Source: DATJCV01 sp963707665
GTDB lineage: Bacteria > Pseudomonadota > Gammaproteobacteria > Burkholderiales > Burkholderiaceae_D
Direction: 5' to 3'
Assembly (NCBI GenBank): GCA_963707665.1
Contig: CAVPQU010000015.1
Span: forward strand, 1 to 64,000
DNA length: 64,000 nucleotides
Shown here piece after piece: positions 40,067 through 48,612 of the stretch. A program made the position numbers and the translations under genes. Each line of letters begins with the position of its first letter. Position 1 is the first letter of the stretch. Under the pieces are notes generated by a model. That model was not told the origin of the DNA, searched no databases, and saw nothing but the letters and a program-made list of their open reading frames with translations.

Positions 40067-40889
40067 TTATTTGCCACCCTTGTACGATGGGAAAAACAGT
40101 TGTTGACCATCGACCTTGAAGCCGGCGATCGCCTTCTGCCCTTCGTCCGAGGTGATCCACTCGACCAGTTGCATCGCGCCCTTGTAGTTGATGTCCTTGT
40201 ACCGTTCAGGATTGACCGCGATGATGCCGTACGGATTGAACATGCGCGGATCGCCTTCGACCGCGATCACCAGCCCGGTCTTGGCGCGGTACGAGCTGTA
40301 GGTAGCGCGGTCGGTCAGGGTGTAGGCCTGCAGTTCGGCCGCCATGTTCAGCACCTCGCCCATGCCCAGCCCGGCCGACACATAGGCGCGGCCTTGCGGC
40401 TGCGCGCCGATCTGTTTCCAGTACGCCTTTTCCATTACATCGGTACCGGAGTTGTCACCGCGCGAAATGAACTTGGCGCCGCTGTCGACGATTTTTTTCA
40501 TCGCCTGCAGCACGTCCTTGCCGCCCTTGATGCCGGCCGGGTCCGCACTCGGGCCGGCGATGATGAAATCGTTGTACATCACGTCGCGCCGGTTGACGCC
40601 ATAGCCGGCCGCCATGAACTTGTCCTCCAGGGTGCGCGCATGCACCAGCGTGACATCGACGTCGCCGTTCTTGGCCAGCTCCAGCGCCTTGCCGGTGCCA
40701 ACCGAAATCACATGCACGCGGCTATTGGTCCTGGCTTCGAACATCGGCAGCAGATAAGCTCAGCAGACCCGAATTTTCGGTGCTGGTGGTGGTGGACAGC
40801 TTGATGACTTGTTGCGCCAGCACCGCTGGCGATGCGACGCCGAGCGCGGCCAGGAATAATGTCAGGCACGACCATCTACGCAGTGACAT
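40067..40889 (-). CDS. Tungstate/molybdate-type ABC substrate-binding protein, one frameshift
   Basis: Periplasmic binding protein of about 273 residues of the TupA/WtpA type. From ATG 40889 a signal peptide MSLRRWSCLTLFLAALGVASPAVLAQ leads into IKLSTTTSTENSGLL. An extra T near 40757 breaks the frame, which resumes with LLPMFEARTNSRVHVISVGTGKALELAKNGDVDVTLVHA. Anion-site motifs include ISRGDNSGTDVMEKAYWK and YTLTDRATYSS, as in TupA. No permease or ATPase gene adjoins, so its transporter is encoded elsewhere or it is an orphan. Confidence 0.8.
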
Positions 40890-41044
40890 GTCGATCTCCC
40901 TGGGTTAAGCAACGCCCCGAGCGGGCCGTCATGGATGGTAACGTGATCGGCGCAACAGGCACAAGCCCATCCATGCCTGGCTGTCAGGCAGCCGATGCAG
41001 AAAGCACGCACGTTGCTGTTACCGGCGCGACCGGTGCCGGCAGT

Positions 41045-41599
41045 TCAGGCCGTATGTTTTTTCACCCAGGCGACGTAGTGGTCCATCCAGCCCTGCAGGA
41101 ATTTTTTGGTGTCGGGATTGCCGATGTTACCGGCATCGTCGAGTAACCCATCCTTCATCTGGACGAAAGCTTCCGGCTGCCCCAGCGTCGGCACGTCCAG
41201 ATACGCCAGCACGTTGCGCAAATGCTGCTGCGCCATCGCGGTGCCGATGGCACCAACCGAAATCCCGATCACCCCGGTCGGCTTGCCGGCCCAGGCATTC
41301 TTGCCGTAGGGGCGCGACGCATGATCGATCGCGTTCTTGAGCACGCCTGGAATCGAACGGTTGTATTCCGCCGTGACGAACAGCACGCCCTGCGCCGCCG
41401 CGATCTCGCTCTTCAGCCGCTTTACAGGCTCGGCCTGGTTCGCGTCGTCGTCCTGGTTGTAGAGCGGCAAATCGTCAATCTGCAACTGCTTGAACGTGAA
41501 TTCCGATGGCGCCAGCTTGACGAGGGCATTCGCCAGCTTGCGATTGAACGAGTCGCGACGCAGGCTGCCGACGACGACGGCGATTTGGTATTGGCTCAT
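41045..41599 (-). CDS. NADPH-dependent FMN reductase (chromate/quinone reductase family)
   Basis: Flavodoxin-fold reductase of 184 residues. The FMN phosphate site is VVGSLRRDSFNRKLANAL, and FVTAEYNRSIPGVLKNAIDHASRP binds the isoalloxazine; GVIGISVGAIGTAMAQQHLR follows. It resembles ChrR/YieF-type enzymes that reduce quinones and chromate. ATG 41599 is preferred because AGGAG lies seven bases before it; ATG 41605 is immediately next to that site. Stands alone. Confidence 0.9.
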   Translation of the reverse strand: MSQYQIAVVVGSLRRDSFNRKLANALVKLAPSEFTFKQLQIDDLPLYNQDDDANQAEPVKRLKSEIAAAQGVLFVTAEYNRSIPGVLKNAIDHASRPYGKNAWAGKPTGVIGISVGAIGTAMAQQHLRNVLAYLDVPTLGQPEAFVQMKDGLLDDAGNIGNPDTKKFLQGWMDHYVAWVKKHTA

Positions 41600-41776
41600 A
41601 TCCATCTCCTATAAAAATGCGGATGAAAAGACACAGCGGACCAAGTGCGGCCATCGGCCATCGATCCGGTTTGTCATTTTATGCTTTTGTGATGGCTGAA
41701 GGACGGGCACCGGATTTCGTGCCACGGCGGCGTTTTTTGCTGTTGGAATGGAGCATGGAACCATTCAATAAAAACT

Positions 41777-41886
41777 GTCATTCCCGCGCAGGCGGGAATC
41801 CAGTGGCTTGGCTGGCAAACGACGCTGAATCCCCGCTTTCGCGGGGACGACATGAGGAAATGTTTGGTCTGGGCTGAACGGCATTA
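41777..41886. repeat. REPIN-like element, partial MITE end
   Basis: Arms GTCATTCCCGC (41777-41787) and GCGGGGACGAC (41841-41851) in inverted orientation, with GGCGGGAATCCAGTGG next to the first. The right side ends in CTGAACGGCATTA (41874-41886), identical to the terminal repeat of the copy at 53376-53519. The left terminal repeat is not recognisable. Confidence 0.6.
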
Positions 41887-41904
41887 GTCCTTCAGTCCAG
41901 TTTT

Positions 41905-42084
41905 TTAGCTGGCCTCATCCGGCTCCACCGTTTTCTGCGCAAGCCTGGCGGGATCGGGGTCGCTGTCAAACAGTGCCACCGGATTAGTCACATCCTTCCC
42001 CTGCAGCAGTTGCACATGCGCGCTACGGCGCAAACCATCGTTGCTGATCAAGACGGGCGTTGGTTCAGGAGCTGGCTCAAACAC
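41905..42084 (-). CDS. Hypothetical 59-residue protein at the 3' end of the Tad locus
   Basis: Begins GTG 42084 eleven bases after the tadC stop and reads MFEPAPEPTPVLISNDGLRR, ending PARLAQKTVEPDEAS. Proline-rich and acidic, without a signal peptide. It is too short to assign; it may be a remnant of a longer Tad accessory protein. The position in the operon and clean frame support a gene, but weakly. Confidence 0.35.
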   Translation of the reverse strand: MFEPAPEPTPVLISNDGLRRSAHVQLLQGKDVTNPVALFDSDPDPARLAQKTVEPDEAS

Positions 42085-42094
42085 TGCGCCGCGC

Positions 42095-43009
42095 TCAATG
42101 CTGCCCTCCCAGCATCGGCAATATCACTTTATAAACTCGGATGCCGGCGGGGCCAAGGATAACCATGCTGATTGCCGGAAAGATGCAAAGCACCATCGGG
42201 AACAACATCTTGGTCGGAAGCTTGGCCGCCAGTTCCTCCGCCCGGATTTGCCGTTTGTGGCGCAAATCATCGGAAAATACGCGTAGTGATTCGCCGATAC
42301 TGGTACCGAATTTATCCGCTTGCGACAGCATCGAGACAAAGGTATTGATTTCTTCCACCCCGGTGCGCAAACCGAGATTGCGCAGTGCTTGTTCCCGCGT
42401 GCTGCCGGCACGAATTTCCAGGTTGGTCAGATGAATCTCTTCTGTCAGCGCCCGGCTTTTGATTTTCATTTCATCGGCCACCCGGATCAATGCCGCGTCC
42501 AACCCTAACCCGGCTTCCACGCACACCAGCATCAGGTCTGCGGCATCGGGAAAATTATCAAAGATTTCCCGCTTGCGTGACTTGATGGCCCGGCTGAGAG
42601 CAATGTTCGGTATGTAGCAGCCTATCGTGGCAACGATCAGCAATACCAGAATCAGCGTCATGCTCTCCAGACTCTTCCCCGCCACTGTCAGCGCCACATA
42701 AGCTGCGGCGGCAAACAGCAGCGGCAATAGTGTCTTTGCGGCGTAGAAGAGGATGGGTGCGTTCGCACTGCGAATCCCGGCATTGATGAACTTTATTCGG
42801 AGCGGTGAATTTTCCCATTTACCATCCGGGACAGACAGCCTGGCGAAGGGACCCGCAAGGCTAACCGCTGTTTTCACCCAATCGGTTTTTTCTGCAGGTT
42901 GCGCCATTTTCTGCAAACGCCGCTGCGATTGATTGGGAACTAGCCAGGTGAGAAAAACCGCACTCGCCAAGGTAACGAGGATGAAAATTATTGCCGCATA
43001 GATTAGCAT
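42095..43009 (-). CDS. tadC: Flp pilus assembly protein TadC
   Basis: Inner-membrane GSPII_F-family platform protein of 304 residues, partner of TadB. It starts at ATG 43009 (GTG 43018 is possible), with an N-terminal helix MLIYAAIIFILVTLASAVFLTWL. Further features are FPDAADLMLVCVEAGLGLDAALIRVADEM, then INTFVSMLSQADKFGTSIGESLRVFSDDLRHKR and two C-terminal helices. The last pilus-machinery gene of the locus, 23 bases after tadB. Confidence 0.9.
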   Translation of the reverse strand: MLIYAAIIFILVTLASAVFLTWLVPNQSQRRLQKMAQPAEKTDWVKTAVSLAGPFARLSVPDGKWENSPLRIKFINAGIRSANAPILFYAAKTLLPLLFAAAAYVALTVAGKSLESMTLILVLLIVATIGCYIPNIALSRAIKSRKREIFDNFPDAADLMLVCVEAGLGLDAALIRVADEMKIKSRALTEEIHLTNLEIRAGSTREQALRNLGLRTGVEEINTFVSMLSQADKFGTSIGESLRVFSDDLRHKRQIRAEELAAKLPTKMLFPMVLCIFPAISMVILGPAGIRVYKVILPMLGGQH

Positions 43010-43041
43010 TTTGGGCACCTCTCACTATGGGTGTTTCATGT

Positions 43042-44031
43042 TCACACGCGAATTTGAATGAGCCGGTACAGCCAGAAAGCACCTACCGCCATCATTGCCA
43101 ACACGACATTGGTAATTTTGATGCCGGTAGGATCAGTCCACAAAATACTGATGAAATCGTGGTTGACGATGTTGAGGAGGCCTGCAATAACAAATGGCAA
43201 AAGCCCCAATACCCACGCCGACATGCGCCCCTCGGTAGTCAACACTCTGACATTCGCGTGAAACTTGAGACGGTTGCGGATTAATTTACTGAGGTTGTCC
43301 AGTACCTCGGTCAGATTGCCGCCTGCTTCACGCTGAATCAGTACGGCAACCACGAAATAGCGCAAATCGGTCAGTGGCACCCGTTCACTCAGATTCATCA
43401 GCGCCTGTTGCATGGAAATACCGAAATTGATTTCGTCGTGCGTGGTGCGAAACTCCGTGGCGATTGGATCCATCATTTCCACCCCGACCATTTGCAAGCC
43501 GGAGGGCAAGGCATGCCCGGCACGTAGCGCCCGCCCGATCAAATCCAGCGCATCCGGCAACTGCTGCTCCAGTTTTCGCAAGCGTTTGCGGCGCTTCCAC
43601 TGCATGTAAGCAAAGGGTAGAAAAGCCGCGGCCAGCGCAAAACCTGATTGCAAAAATGGCAGTACGTTAACAAAGGAAAGGACGATGTAAGTGAATGCTC
43701 CAAACAGCAGCGACACCAACAATAATCTGGCTACCGTCCATTCCAGGCCGGATTGCAACAGGAGCCGGTCCACATGGTGAATGCGCGGGATGCCCAGTAA
43801 CAAGCGCTCGATGGCCGGCACCTCACTCAACATCCGGTTTTTCAGCACCGCAGCCCGCTCGCTGCTATCCGAACCGGCGGATAGGGCGCGCAAGCGCTGT
43901 TCAATCTTTTTGGCTTCCGGCCCCTTGTACGAATTCCAAAGCATGTACAGGCCTTCAATCAACAGCACCACAGCGATGAAGGCTGTAATAGCCAGGAGCG
44001 GAAAAAACCCGCCGGCAAGTATGTTTTTCAT
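43042..44031 (-). CDS. tadB: Flp pilus assembly protein TadB
   Basis: Inner-membrane platform protein of 329 residues (GSPII_F domain). An N-terminal helix (LLAITAFIAVVLLIEGLYML), a pair of central helices, the cytosolic LPDALDLIGRALRAGHALPSGLQMVGVEMMDPIATEF, and VAVLIQREAGGNLTEVLDNLSKLIRNR are typical. Start ATG 44031 (MKNILAGGFFP) lies 13 bases after the tadA stop; the frame open to 44070 is rejected. Confidence 0.9.
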   Translation of the reverse strand: MKNILAGGFFPLLAITAFIAVVLLIEGLYMLWNSYKGPEAKKIEQRLRALSAGSDSSERAAVLKNRMLSEVPAIERLLLGIPRIHHVDRLLLQSGLEWTVARLLLVSLLFGAFTYIVLSFVNVLPFLQSGFALAAAFLPFAYMQWKRRKRLRKLEQQLPDALDLIGRALRAGHALPSGLQMVGVEMMDPIATEFRTTHDEINFGISMQQALMNLSERVPLTDLRYFVVAVLIQREAGGNLTEVLDNLSKLIRNRLKFHANVRVLTTEGRMSAWVLGLLPFVIAGLLNIVNHDFISILWTDPTGIKITNVVLAMMAVGAFWLYRLIQIRV

Positions 44032-44044
44032 ATGGCCCTCGCTC

Positions 44045-45437
44045 TCACTCGTAGCGGTTGGCAGGATCAAACAGCGAGTCCGGCAAATTAACGCCGTAAT
44101 TACGCAATTTGTCGGTAAATTTGGGCCGGATGCCGGTGGCCTGGAAGTGCCCGATTACCTTGCCATTCGCATCAATGCCGGTCTGCCGGTAAGCAAACAG
44201 TTCCTGCATGGTGACGACATCACCTTCCATGCCGGTGATTTCCTGAATGCTGGTGATTTTGCGCTGACCATCCGGCAGCCGGTTTCCCTGGACAATAACC
44301 GTAATGGCAGCAGCAATCTGCTGCCGCGCTGCCTTATGCGGCAGATTGAACCCGGCCATGCTGACCATGTTCTCCAGGCGAGAAATGGCGTCGCGGGCGT
44401 TATTGGCATGGATCGTGGTCAGCGAACCTTCGTGGCCGGTATTCATCGCCTGCATCATGTCCACTGCTTCGGCGCCGCGCACTTCGCCAATCACGATGCG
44501 GTCAGGCCGCATCCGCAGCGCATTGCGCACCAGCGCCCGCTGGTTGACTTCACCCTTCCCTTCGATGTTCGGCGGACGCGTTTCCAGCCGGACCACATGT
44601 GGCTGCTGCAGTTGCAATTCGGCCGCATCTTCAATGGTGACGATACGTTCCGTCACCGGTATGAAGCCGGACAAAATGTTCAGCAGCGTCGTCTTGCCCG
44701 AACCGGTGCCGCCGGAAATGATCATGTTGATTTTCGACTTGGCCAAGCCTTCCAGCATCAAGGCCATTTCAGGAGTCAGCGATTTATAACTGTTGACCAG
44801 GTCGGCCATTTTCAGCGGCGTGACGGCAAAGCGCCGGATCGACACCATCGGCCCATCCAGCGCAATCGGCGGAATGATGGCATTGACCCGCGAACCATCC
44901 GGCAAGCGCGCATCGACCATCGGGCTGGACTCGTCGATGCGGCGGCCGACGCGGGACACGATCTTGTCGATGATGCGCAACAAGTGCTTGTCATCAGTGA
45001 AGCTGACATTGGTAAGTTCCAGCCGGCCGCGACGCTCGACGTAGATCTGGTTGTAGCTGTTGACCAGGATGTCGGACACCGTCGGGTCGGCCATCAGCAG
45101 CTCCAGCGGTCCAAGGCCGAGCATTTCATTCTGGATATCCCGCACCAGCATGCGCCGTTCCAGGTCGTTGATTTGCGCCGGGTTCTCGGTCAGCATCAGT
45201 TCCACCAGGGTGGCAATCTCTTCGCGCAAGCCGTGATTCCGACATCGACTCCAGCGAAGTCAAGTCCACCTTGTCGAGAATCTGCAAATGCAGCTTGCTC
45301 TTCAACTTCAGATAGGAGTCGACTGCCGGCGCAAGCGGCGATGGCAATGCTGGCGGCTCCGCTTCTGGCATTGCAAGCGGCGGCTTTTGCTCTTCTTTTT
45401 TTCGTGCCAGCAAATCCCTGAAATCCCTGATGCTCAT
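44045..45437 (-). CDS. tadA: Flp pilus assembly ATPase TadA (CpaF), one frameshift
   Basis: Secretion ATPase of about 463 residues that powers Flp pilus assembly. The N-terminus from ATG 45437 (MSIRDFRDLLARKKEEQK) runs to about 45240, where one base shifts the frame; it continues REEIATLVELMLTENPAQINDLERR. Motifs: Walker A ISGGTGSGKTTLLN, Walker B region MRPDRIVIGEVRGAEAVDMMQAMNTGHEGSLTTIHANNA. The C-terminus includes SIQEITGMEGDVVTMQELF. Uncorrected, the longest frame is 44045-45229. Confidence 0.9.
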
Positions 45438-45466
45438 GATGTCGCGCCTTTTTCGAGTTGGACTGC

Positions 45467-46627
45467 CTAGCGTTTCAACAAGCGGCTCAGCAAGCCGCCT
45501 TGCACCTCTTCGGTCTTCGGCAGCAAGGACTGCGCCAGCTCGCTGATGGCTTTGAACACCACACTGGATTTCGATACGCTGGCCAAGGGCACACCTTGAT
45601 TAATCGCTTTGGCGACCTCCTTGTAAGCATTGGGGATGGTGCGCATCTGATTGATGCCGAGGCTGGCGCGCAGGTCGTCCAGCCCGATCTCTCCATGCTT
45701 GCTGAAGCGGTTGACCAGCAACTCGACTTTCTCCGGCGGATAGCCCAGCGAGCGAAACACAATCATCATGCGATTGGCATTGCGAATGAACGGCAGCGCC
45801 GTCTGCAGCACCAGAAAAATATGGTGGGCACGGTCCAAAGCCTTGATCGTCAGATCATCCAGGTTCCTGCTCACGTCCAGGATGATGAAGTCAAACTGAG
45901 TCACCGCCAGATTCAAGATTGCCTCCAGGTGCTCCGGTTTGACTTGCAGTGCCTGGCCCGGGTCTTCCGGCGCGGCAAGGATGGCAAAGTTGGAGCTGAC
46001 CTGTACCGTCGACGACGCTAAAAAGGAAGCATCCAGCCGGGACAGATTGCGCGCGATCTCGGCAATGTCGCTGGTGGCTTTACGGTCATGCACGGTCATC
46101 ACCGCCTCGCCGAATTGCAGGTTAAGGTCGAGCAGTAATACCTTTTTTCCTTCCGCACCCAATTGATGACCGAAATTGGTGGCCAGAAAAGTAGCGCCGC
46201 TGCCGCCTTTGGCCGGCACGAATGCCAAAATGCGCGCACTGCGTTGCGCTCCCCGCAAACCCCGCTTCGTTTCCGCCCGTGCGACCGCCGCTTCCAGTGC
46301 GTCCGCGCTTGGCGGCGACGGCAGCACTTCGCGCACCCCGACCCGCATCGCATGGATCAGGAAATCGGAGCTCTGTTGCGAGCACAGCATGATGATCATC
46401 ATGCTCGGGTAAATCGCCGTGACGAACTCGACCGGAGCAAGTTCGCTGGCGTCATGGCACAGGCCTTCGACGATGATCACGTCCGGCTGCTCCTGCTCCG
46501 CCAACGCCCGCAACTTGCTGATGCCGCCTTCATGGCGCGTGACGGTACGCGCCGGATTGCCGCGCTCCAGCATCGCGCTCAATTCCAGCAGCGATTTGGC
46601 GCTTGGGGAAATGACGGCGATCTTCAT
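45467..46627 (-). CDS. tadZ: Tad locus ParA/MinD-like localisation protein TadZ (CpaE)
   Basis: Protein of 386 residues with an N-terminal receiver-like domain (MKIAVISPSAKSLLELSAML, DVIIVEGLCHDASE) and a C-terminal ParA/MinD ATPase domain. The deviant Walker A is VPAKGGSGATFLATNF, in which the final Lys/Thr pattern is altered as is common in TadZ, and DFIILDVSRNLDDLT is the Walker B region. It places the Tad machine at its cell site. Start ATG 46627 chosen on family grounds. Confidence 0.88.
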   Translation of the reverse strand: MKIAVISPSAKSLLELSAMLERGNPARTVTRHEGGISKLRALAEQEQPDVIIVEGLCHDASELAPVEFVTAIYPSMMIIMLCSQQSSDFLIHAMRVGVREVLPSPPSADALEAAVARAETKRGLRGAQRSARILAFVPAKGGSGATFLATNFGHQLGAEGKKVLLLDLNLQFGEAVMTVHDRKATSDIAEIARNLSRLDASFLASSTVQVSSNFAILAAPEDPGQALQVKPEHLEAILNLAVTQFDFIILDVSRNLDDLTIKALDRAHHIFLVLQTALPFIRNANRMMIVFRSLGYPPEKVELLVNRFSKHGEIGLDDLRASLGINQMRTIPNAYKEVAKAINQGVPLASVSKSSVVFKAISELAQSLLPKTEEVQGGLLSRLLKR

Positions 46628-46652
46628 TGTCGGTCCTTGGATGAGCTGAATA

Positions 46653-47789
46653 TCATTGCGCCAGGCGGGGCGGCGTGTAAACACCGTAGGAAGGACCGAT
46701 TTCGGTGGAACCGCCGGAGCTCGAGCCTTTGATGAAATAGCCCTCTATGTATTTGCCGCTGCCACCAACGACATCGGTGAGACGGAAGCCGGCAAAGGCG
46801 ACGATCGGCAGCTTGGCTTTCACTCCATCCAAACCATCAGCATGATCGACAACGAGCACCGTAATGTCGACAGGAAGAACCGGATACTTGTTTTTGAGAT
46901 CCTTGTACAGCGAGTTCTGGGTACCCGGCTGGATGTATGTGCCGTCTCCAATACCGAGAGGCGTCGGATTCCCGTTGGCGATCAAGCCCTTGGCATAGCT
47001 GGCGCTATTGTTTGTCACCGCGAAGGAAGTCCACTGGCCCGAATCGCAAGCGGGATAGTGGTAGGACGACCCGATCCGCAGTTTCCACGGCTGGCCTATG
47101 ACCTGTGTTACGCCATTCAAGGTGGGGGTGGTTGCGAGTTTGGGTGAATTGGTAGCGGAATCCCAATACAGGTCAAACATGCATTTGTTGATCGCCTGCG
47201 GAATCAGGCTTCCCTCCAGCACGTTTCCCGGCGAAGAAAGCACCGCCACGGCGCGAGCACTGATCGGTATCGCGGCGCCGTTGAACATTGTTGCGATCAG
47301 GGTCCCAACCGGGCCGCCATTGTTGCCGGTGGTCCTGCCGAGCGTCACCATGACGGCGGGCTTGTGGCACTGCGTGGTCATTACTCCCGCCACCACCTTG
47401 CATGGTCCCAGGGGTGAAAGAGTGGTCGGTTGTAGAGCGGTCCCGCCGTTTACGTCCCAATAGCCCGTTTGCACTGTTCCAGCAGCCAAGCCGACACCGT
47501 CCGACTTGTTCAACCCAATCGAGTTGGTCGCCTTGGTACCGGCAATGGCCCAGTTCAGGGTTGGGGACTTAGTGGTCGTGCAAGCCGCTGCGCGCGAATC
47601 AGTGCTCGTATCGAGGCAGTTGGCCCCGGCCAGCGCCGCGGCATCCGCGGCATTCTGCAGTTCATTGCGTACTATCAGTAAATGCCCGACATCGAAGGCC
47701 AGGGCGGCCAAGCCGATTAACAGGATCAACCACAGTGAAGCGGTGATTAACATGGCGCCCTGTTCCTTACTGCGTGACGTAAGTCTCAT
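46653..47789 (-). CDS. Tad locus pseudopilin-like protein TadG
   Basis: 378-residue protein with an N-terminal TadE/G-like membrane segment (EQGAMLITASLWLILLIGLAALAFDVGHLLIVRNELQNAADAAALAGA), the hallmark of TadG-type proteins. It is followed by a large exported region rich in Gly, Thr and Asn, ending GPSYGVYTPPRLAQ. The role is in pilus assembly or stability. It lies between the tadE-like gene and tadZ. Confidence 0.78.
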   Translation of the reverse strand: MRLTSRSKEQGAMLITASLWLILLIGLAALAFDVGHLLIVRNELQNAADAAALAGANCLDTSTDSRAAACTTTKSPTLNWAIAGTKATNSIGLNKSDGVGLAAGTVQTGYWDVNGGTALQPTTLSPLGPCKVVAGVMTTQCHKPAVMVTLGRTTGNNGGPVGTLIATMFNGAAIPISARAVAVLSSPGNVLEGSLIPQAINKCMFDLYWDSATNSPKLATTPTLNGVTQVIGQPWKLRIGSSYHYPACDSGQWTSFAVTNNSASYAKGLIANGNPTPLGIGDGTYIQPGTQNSLYKDLKNKYPVLPVDITVLVVDHADGLDGVKAKLPIVAFAGFRLTDVVGGSGKYIEGYFIKGSSSGGSTEIGPSYGVYTPPRLAQ

Positions 47790-47801
47790 CGCAGCTTCCT
47801 T

Positions 47802-48252
47802 TCATTCGTGGTTCATGGTGCTGGTGCCGATCAGTGTCCATGGCGCTTCGCTAATCCAACCGGTGGCATTCTTGAGAAAGCCCGAATAGACATAGGTCAC
47901 TCGCACCGTTGACCCGGTCTCCGAAACGTGGCGGTACATTGCCGTCTAGAAGCGTCACCACGATTACCGGATCTGCAGTGCCGTCACACTTGTCAGTATG
48001 GGTCCCAGTTTTGGTAGTAATCAGCGCGTTCTTGGCGTAATTGCAGGCGACTTTCGCCACGTCCGCCGACTTCCACTAGTTCGCCGTCAGCACCGTACCC
48101 GCCCGCGCTGCTTCACGGCTGGCGTTGGTGATGACCGCCTTGTTGTAGACCAGAAAACCGAAGTCGATGATCAGCATCATGATCGCCAGCAGCAAAGGCA
48201 GAATCAGAGCGAACTCGACGATTTGCGCTCCACGCTGAGATTTGAATTTCAT
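47802..48252 (-). pseudogene. tadE: TadE-like minor pseudopilin, amber stop at codon 59 and one frameshift
   Basis: ATG 48252 begins MKFKSQRGAQIVEFALILPL, a TadE prepilin-like segment (G before an E at +5 of the hydrophobic helix). It continues IDFGFLVYNKAVITNASREAARAGTVLTAN and meets TAG at 48076-48078. The same frame continues WKSADVAKVACNYAKNALITTKTGT, and a one-base shift near 47920 leads to VRVTYVYSGFLKNATGWISEAPW with a stop at 47802. The full product would be about 150 residues, normal for TadE. The TAG is a likely single-base change of a Tyr codon. If real, this strain lacks full TadE. Confidence 0.75.
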
Positions 48253-48310
48253 ACCGCCTCCAGATTACTTGCTTCGGCACCCCTCCCTGTACCAAGCACA
48301 CTGCCGCCGG

Positions 48311-48601
48311 CTATCTTCCGGAACCCCCGCCTCCATTGCTTCCGATGGCGCCACCGATATTGATGACGTTGACCGCAGGAGGCGGCGTTGTGTAGGTACC
48401 CTGATAGAGAAGAACCGTCTCTCTGGCTGCCTTGCCGTCCATGCCCGCCACCGGATCGGGATTCTTGCCGGCGTCAGGATTGATCATCATGTTGAATTTG
48501 GCTTCACGCACGGCGTCGCCGAATTTGGTGTCGTAGTGGGGCGTCACGCTCGAGCAGGCCGCCAGCAGGCTGAGCAACAGGGCGATAGCAAGCTTGTTCA
48601 T
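48311..48601 (-). CDS. Tad locus lipoprotein, 96 residues
   Basis: Lipoprotein signal MNKLAIALLLSLLAACSS with lipobox LAAC, then a hydrophilic region and a glycine-rich tail (NIGGAIGSNGGGGSGR). Position directly after the secretin gene (11 bases) suggests an outer-membrane pilotin or assembly factor for the secretin, comparable in place to TadD/RcpB-type accessory proteins. No closer family is recognised. Confidence 0.65.
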   Translation of the reverse strand: MNKLAIALLLSLLAACSSVTPHYDTKFGDAVREAKFNMMINPDAGKNPDPVAGMDGKAARETVLLYQGTYTTPPPAVNVINIGGAIGSNGGGGSGR

Positions 48602-48612
48602 GATTTTTCCTT

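Noticed and set aside
47802..48252. Stop-codon recoding (TAG read-through) in the tadE-like gene
   Set aside because: No recoding signal is visible, and a second break in the same gene makes mutation or read error simpler.
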